Shown here: positions 6,366 through 8,686 of the stretch, piece by piece
Numbering within the stretch: position 1 is the first letter of the stretch
How the letters are laid out: each line of letters starts with the position of its first letter
Assembly (NCBI GenBank): GCA_029777755.1
Contig: JAKORQ010000472.1
Location: 1-8,686 of the forward strand
DNA: 8,686 nt
Source of the DNA: Planctomycetota bacterium
GTDB taxonomy: Bacteria; Planctomycetota; Phycisphaerae; Tepidisphaerales; Tepidisphaeraceae
Direction: 5' to 3'
The notes under the pieces: generated by a model
Told to the model about the DNA's origin: nothing
Database searches by the model: none
Seen by the model: only the letters and a program-made list of their open reading frames with translations
Program-made: the position numbers and the translations under genes

Positions 6366-8369
6366 CTAAAACACCTCCACATACCGTATCGGGTCAGGAG
6401 AATTTACGAATGTGTTGTCCGACTCCTTCAGGGGCACATCGGGGTATCCGATGTACTCGCCGGACTCGGAGAACGGGCTCAAGACGATCGCTCTCTGCCA
6501 GCCGAAGTTTGTGAAGCTGTTCTTCTGTGCGCCGGCCGAGCCGCCCAGTTTCACGTGGGCGTTGGGCCCGTATATGAAGATGCCCGTCTCGTAAGTTGCG
6601 GTTTCCGGAACGCGGAAAGTGTTGCCCTGGATCGTGGCCGAGATGCTTCGGTCGCCCAGGCCTTCCAGCCCCATGCCGCACCAGTTGTTGTCGAACAGGT
6701 TCTCCCGGATCTCAAGGCCATCCCCATTGGCCATGAAGATGCCGAAACCGGTGTTTCCGACGAAGGTGTTGTTCACCACCCGCGCCTGGCCGCGGTAGTC
6801 CCTGTAGAACTCGATACCGTTGCGCCCCCTGCTCAGGTCATTGGGGTCGCGAATCAGCCCGTTGTCATCGAAGCGATTGCGCTCCAGGTCCACGTTGGCA
6901 TTACCAAGGAACATCGCCCCGTTGCCTTCCCTGTTGTAGCGCACCACGCTGCGTCGCATGAACAGGGTACTGTTCTCCAGCGCCGCCAGGCCGGTGTTGA
7001 AGTTGCCGTCGAACATGCTCTGGCGGACCACGGCCGAGGCGTTCTCGGAAACCACCAGCCCACGTGCATCATTGCCATTGGGGACGAGGCTCGGGTCAGT
7101 GCCGTTGTTGTTGAAGGTGGTCTTCCAGATCTTGGCATCGGTATGGCCCTGTAGCCACATGCCATAGCCACGCTGGGATGAGTTGAAGTTGGAATAGGAT
7201 ATGTCCAGCCGGCTGGCACGGACCTCCGGCTCACCCGAGTCGTTGGCGACCATGCCATCATCCCTTACGCCAACAGTGCTGATGTAGCGGGCGTGGATGT
7301 CGCCGCCAAGGCTGATAAGCCCCCTGCCGCCGCCGGAGAAATGCAGGTTGTTCAGCCATGTGTTGCTGCCCAGAATCACCACCAGGCCATCGCCGCTGCC
7401 AGGTGAGATGTAAGTGGCGTTCATCCCCGCGCCCAGGATCGACATGTCATCCTTCCGGAAGGCGACGATGTTCTGGCGATAGACGCCGGCCGCCACGCGG
7501 ATGATCTGCCCGGGCCGGTGTCCTGCCACCGCTTCGCTGATGCTGCCCAGCGGATCGTACACGCCGCCGGTCCCCTGCGCTCCTTCCTGGACGAAGATGG
7601 AGTTGGCCGTGTTGAAAAACCCGGTCAGGGGAATCTCGCTGCCATAGCCATACCGGAAGCTGACATCGGCGAAACGGTCATCATCACTGTCAATGTACCA
7701 ATGCCCATCAACCACCACGCCGGCGCGGGTGCGATAGTCGGTCCCCCAGTTCACGAGTACAGGCCGGCCGACAGGAACATTGCTGATCGTGAAAGTCTGG
7801 TCCGCCTTGCCGTCCCGGTTTGGATCGGTCATCCACGTGCCGTTGCGATAGATGATCGGCTCGTCCCTGCCATCTCCATCAAGGTCCCCCAGCAGCGGCG
7901 CATCACCTGCCTGTCCGCCAAAAAGGAAGAACGGGAACTCACCAGCATCGGGCACGCCATCGCGTGTACTGTCGATCACCCACACGCCGGTCCTGCGGTT
8001 ATATATGATCAGGTCGGCGAAGCCGTCGCCGTTCACATCACCCATAAGCGGGATCTGCTCACCATCGCCATAGGCTATCTGCCGGTCGATGCCGCCATCA
8101 CTGTTGAGATCGATCGACCACAGGCCATCGCGATAGGTGGCGATGTCATCGACGGTGTTCCCATCGAAGTCGCCGGCCGTGATCTGGTCACCTGCCTGGC
8201 CGGCGAACCACCTGCGATCGATGGCGTAATCGTCGTTGGTGTCCATCATCACCTTGCCGGTGGCGATGCGATAGGTGATGAAGTCGGGCGTCAGGTGTGC
8301 CGCCAGGTGAACACGCTTCTCCAGTGTCTCAATGACAGAAAACGCCCCTCGGCAGGACCTACTGCGCAC
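6366..8369 (-). CDS. Secreted LEPR-XLL-type protein with FG-GAP/VCBS-like repeats and a right-handed beta-helix
   Basis: This 667-residue protein begins with a short basic stretch and ETLEKRVHLAA (14-24), a variant of the planctomycete LEPR-XLL export/sorting signature. Residues about 31-250 hold four to five repeats of roughly 45-50 residues, each with Asp-rich calcium-type loops: GDFDGN (66-71), DLNSDG (87-92), GDVNGDG (110-116), GDLDGDG (161-167), DPNRDG (182-187), DSDDD (227-231). These resemble FG-GAP/VCBS propeller repeats. From about 271 (DPLGSISEAVAGHRPGQIIR) the protein becomes a parallel beta-helix of the DUF1565/pectate-lyase-like kind, with Asn-rich turns such as NNTFVGNTGFGIF (533-545) and NLFDNNW. 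No catalytic residues can be named; it may bind or cleave a polysaccharide or be purely structural. The start is GTG at 8369, with GAAAGGGG about 5 bases upstream. No C-terminal anchor is seen. It is co-directional with, but well separated from, the lipid A genes. Confidence 0.85.
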   Translation of the reverse strand: MRSRSCRGAFSVIETLEKRVHLAAHLTPDFITYRIATGKVMMDTNDDYAIDRRWFAGQAGDQITAGDFDGNTVDDIATYRDGLWSIDLNSDGGIDRQIAYGDGEQIPLMGDVNGDGFADLIIYNRRTGVWVIDSTRDGVPDAGEFPFFLFGGQAGDAPLLGDLDGDGRDEPIIYRNGTWMTDPNRDGKADQTFTISNVPVGRPVLVNWGTDYRTRAGVVVDGHWYIDSDDDRFADVSFRYGYGSEIPLTGFFNTANSIFVQEGAQGTGGVYDPLGSISEAVAGHRPGQIIRVAAGVYRQNIVAFRKDDMSILGAGMNATYISPGSGDGLVVILGSNTWLNNLHFSGGGRGLISLGGDIHARYISTVGVRDDGMVANDSGEPEVRASRLDISYSNFNSSQRGYGMWLQGHTDAKIWKTTFNNNGTDPSLVPNGNDARGLVVSENASAVVRQSMFDGNFNTGLAALENSTLFMRRSVVRYNREGNGAMFLGNANVDLERNRFDDNGLIRDPNDLSRGRNGIEFYRDYRGQARVVNNTFVGNTGFGIFMANGDGLEIRENLFDNNWCGMGLEGLGDRSISATIQGNTFRVPETATYETGIFIYGPNAHVKLGGSAGAQKNSFTNFGWQRAIVLSPFSESGEYIGYPDVPLKESDNTFVNSPDPIRYVEVF

Positions 8370-8410
8370 AGAATACCCCTTTCAGTAGCTCCTCCCCGGT
8401 GAATTATCGT

Positions 8411-8438
8411 ATCTTAGGTCGCCCCGGAACAGCCGCAA
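8411..8438 (-). promoter_or_regulatory. Weak promoter candidate for the secreted-protein gene
   Basis: On the minus strand TTGCGG (8438-8433) and TAAGAT (8416-8411) are separated by 16 bases, matching the sigma70 consensus at 3 and 4 of 6 positions. The overlapping GATAAT next to it is an alternative -10. Either would give a leader of about 30-40 bases that includes the GGGGAGGAG and GAAAGGGG purine tracts upstream of the GTG start. The match is poor, and the gene could use another sigma factor. Confidence 0.25.
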
Positions 8439-8489
8439 TGGCCGGCCCTTCCTCAAGTGGCGGGCATCACATTTCTCGTGCGACCCGGT

Positions 8490-8686
8490 TCACTCCCGGA
8501 ACAGACTTAGTTTGCGCTCCTCCATCCAGTCGAGGCGCTGCTTGATGGGGTAATTGATACTGTCAGGGAATATCTGGAAGCCGGACTGCACATCCGCACG
8601 GTGGATGCTCTTGGTCTGCTTGTACGCCGCGATCCAGGCCTTCTTCCCTTCCACGTACTGGCGAACCATCCGCCTAGTGGGTGAGC
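8490..8686 (-). CDS. Unrecognised protein, C-terminal end only
   Basis: The minus strand is open from the window edge to TGA at 8492-8490, giving 65 codons that end in WMEERKLSLFRE. Residues are mixed and protein-like (VRQYVEGKKAWIAAYKQT, FQIFPDSINYPIKQRLDW), and the third codon positions are mostly G or C as in the neighbours, so I think it is a real gene. An in-frame ATG occurs at 8669 (59 residues from there), but AGGCGG touches it directly, too close for a ribosome site, and the frame stays open upstream, so a longer protein cut by the window is more likely. No family recognised. It is followed by about 120 bases of intergenic DNA before the secreted-protein gene, which runs in the same direction. 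Confidence 0.55.
   Translation of the reverse strand, partial: SPTRRMVRQYVEGKKAWIAAYKQTKSIHRADVQSGFQIFPDSINYPIKQRLDWMEERKLSLFRE

Noticed and set aside
6297..8402. Long plus-strand open frames (6297-7154 and 7518-8402) opposite the secreted-protein gene
   Set aside because: The minus-strand product has repeated calcium loops and beta-helix turns along its full length. The plus frames show only shadows of these, such as Val/His-rich low-information stretches.
1..8686. CRISPR array, insertion sequence, phage or defence genes
   Set aside because: No regularly spaced direct repeats, transposase, integrase, terminal inverted repeats or defence-type proteins were seen. The genes are metabolic, envelope and surface genes with similar base composition.

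Overview
The window looks like chromosomal DNA of a Gram-negative, GC-rich member of the Planctomycetota, possibly the Phycisphaerae side. Two features point there. One is a fused LpxC-FabZ lipid A/fatty acid protein, a fusion also known from Bacteroidota. The other is a large secreted protein at 6366-8369 whose N-terminus (ETLEKRVHLAA) is a variant of the LEPR-XLL signature of planctomycete surface proteins. The assignment rests on protein features only; no marker RNA gene is present.

Left part (1-1623, plus strand): the 3' end of a formate-tetrahydrofolate ligase gene (fhs) overlaps by 4 bases the start of a complete MFS carrier of the oxalate/formate antiporter (OFA) type. The two are probably translationally coupled, which suggests import or exchange of formate or another small monocarboxylate linked to one-carbon metabolism.

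Middle part (1627-5955, minus strand): three genes are transcribed leftward in the order lpxC-fabZ fusion, Gfo/Idh/MocA-type NAD(P)-dependent sugar dehydrogenase, CLC chloride channel/transporter with a C-terminal CBS pair. The dehydrogenase resembles GnnA, the UDP-GlcNAc 3-dehydrogenase that in some bacteria prepares the 2,3-diamino sugar of lipid A; its position beside lpxC fits, but no GnnB aminotransferase or lpxA is in view. The lpxC-fabZ gene has a good sigma70-type promoter (perfect TATAAT) and a potential hairpin in its leader. A second promoter-like sequence ends 9 bases before the dehydrogenase start, so that gene may also make a nearly leaderless mRNA. The CLC gene converges on the MFS gene with only 3 bases between the two stop codons.

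Right part (5956-8686, minus strand): a 410-base intergenic stretch with several short inverted repeats separates lpxC from a 667-codon secreted protein made of FG-GAP/VCBS-like calcium-loop repeats followed by a right-handed parallel beta-helix. Beyond it, the last 197 bases hold the C-terminal end of an unrecognised gene on the minus strand. I saw no tRNA, rRNA, CRISPR array, insertion sequence or clear sign of recent horizontal transfer.
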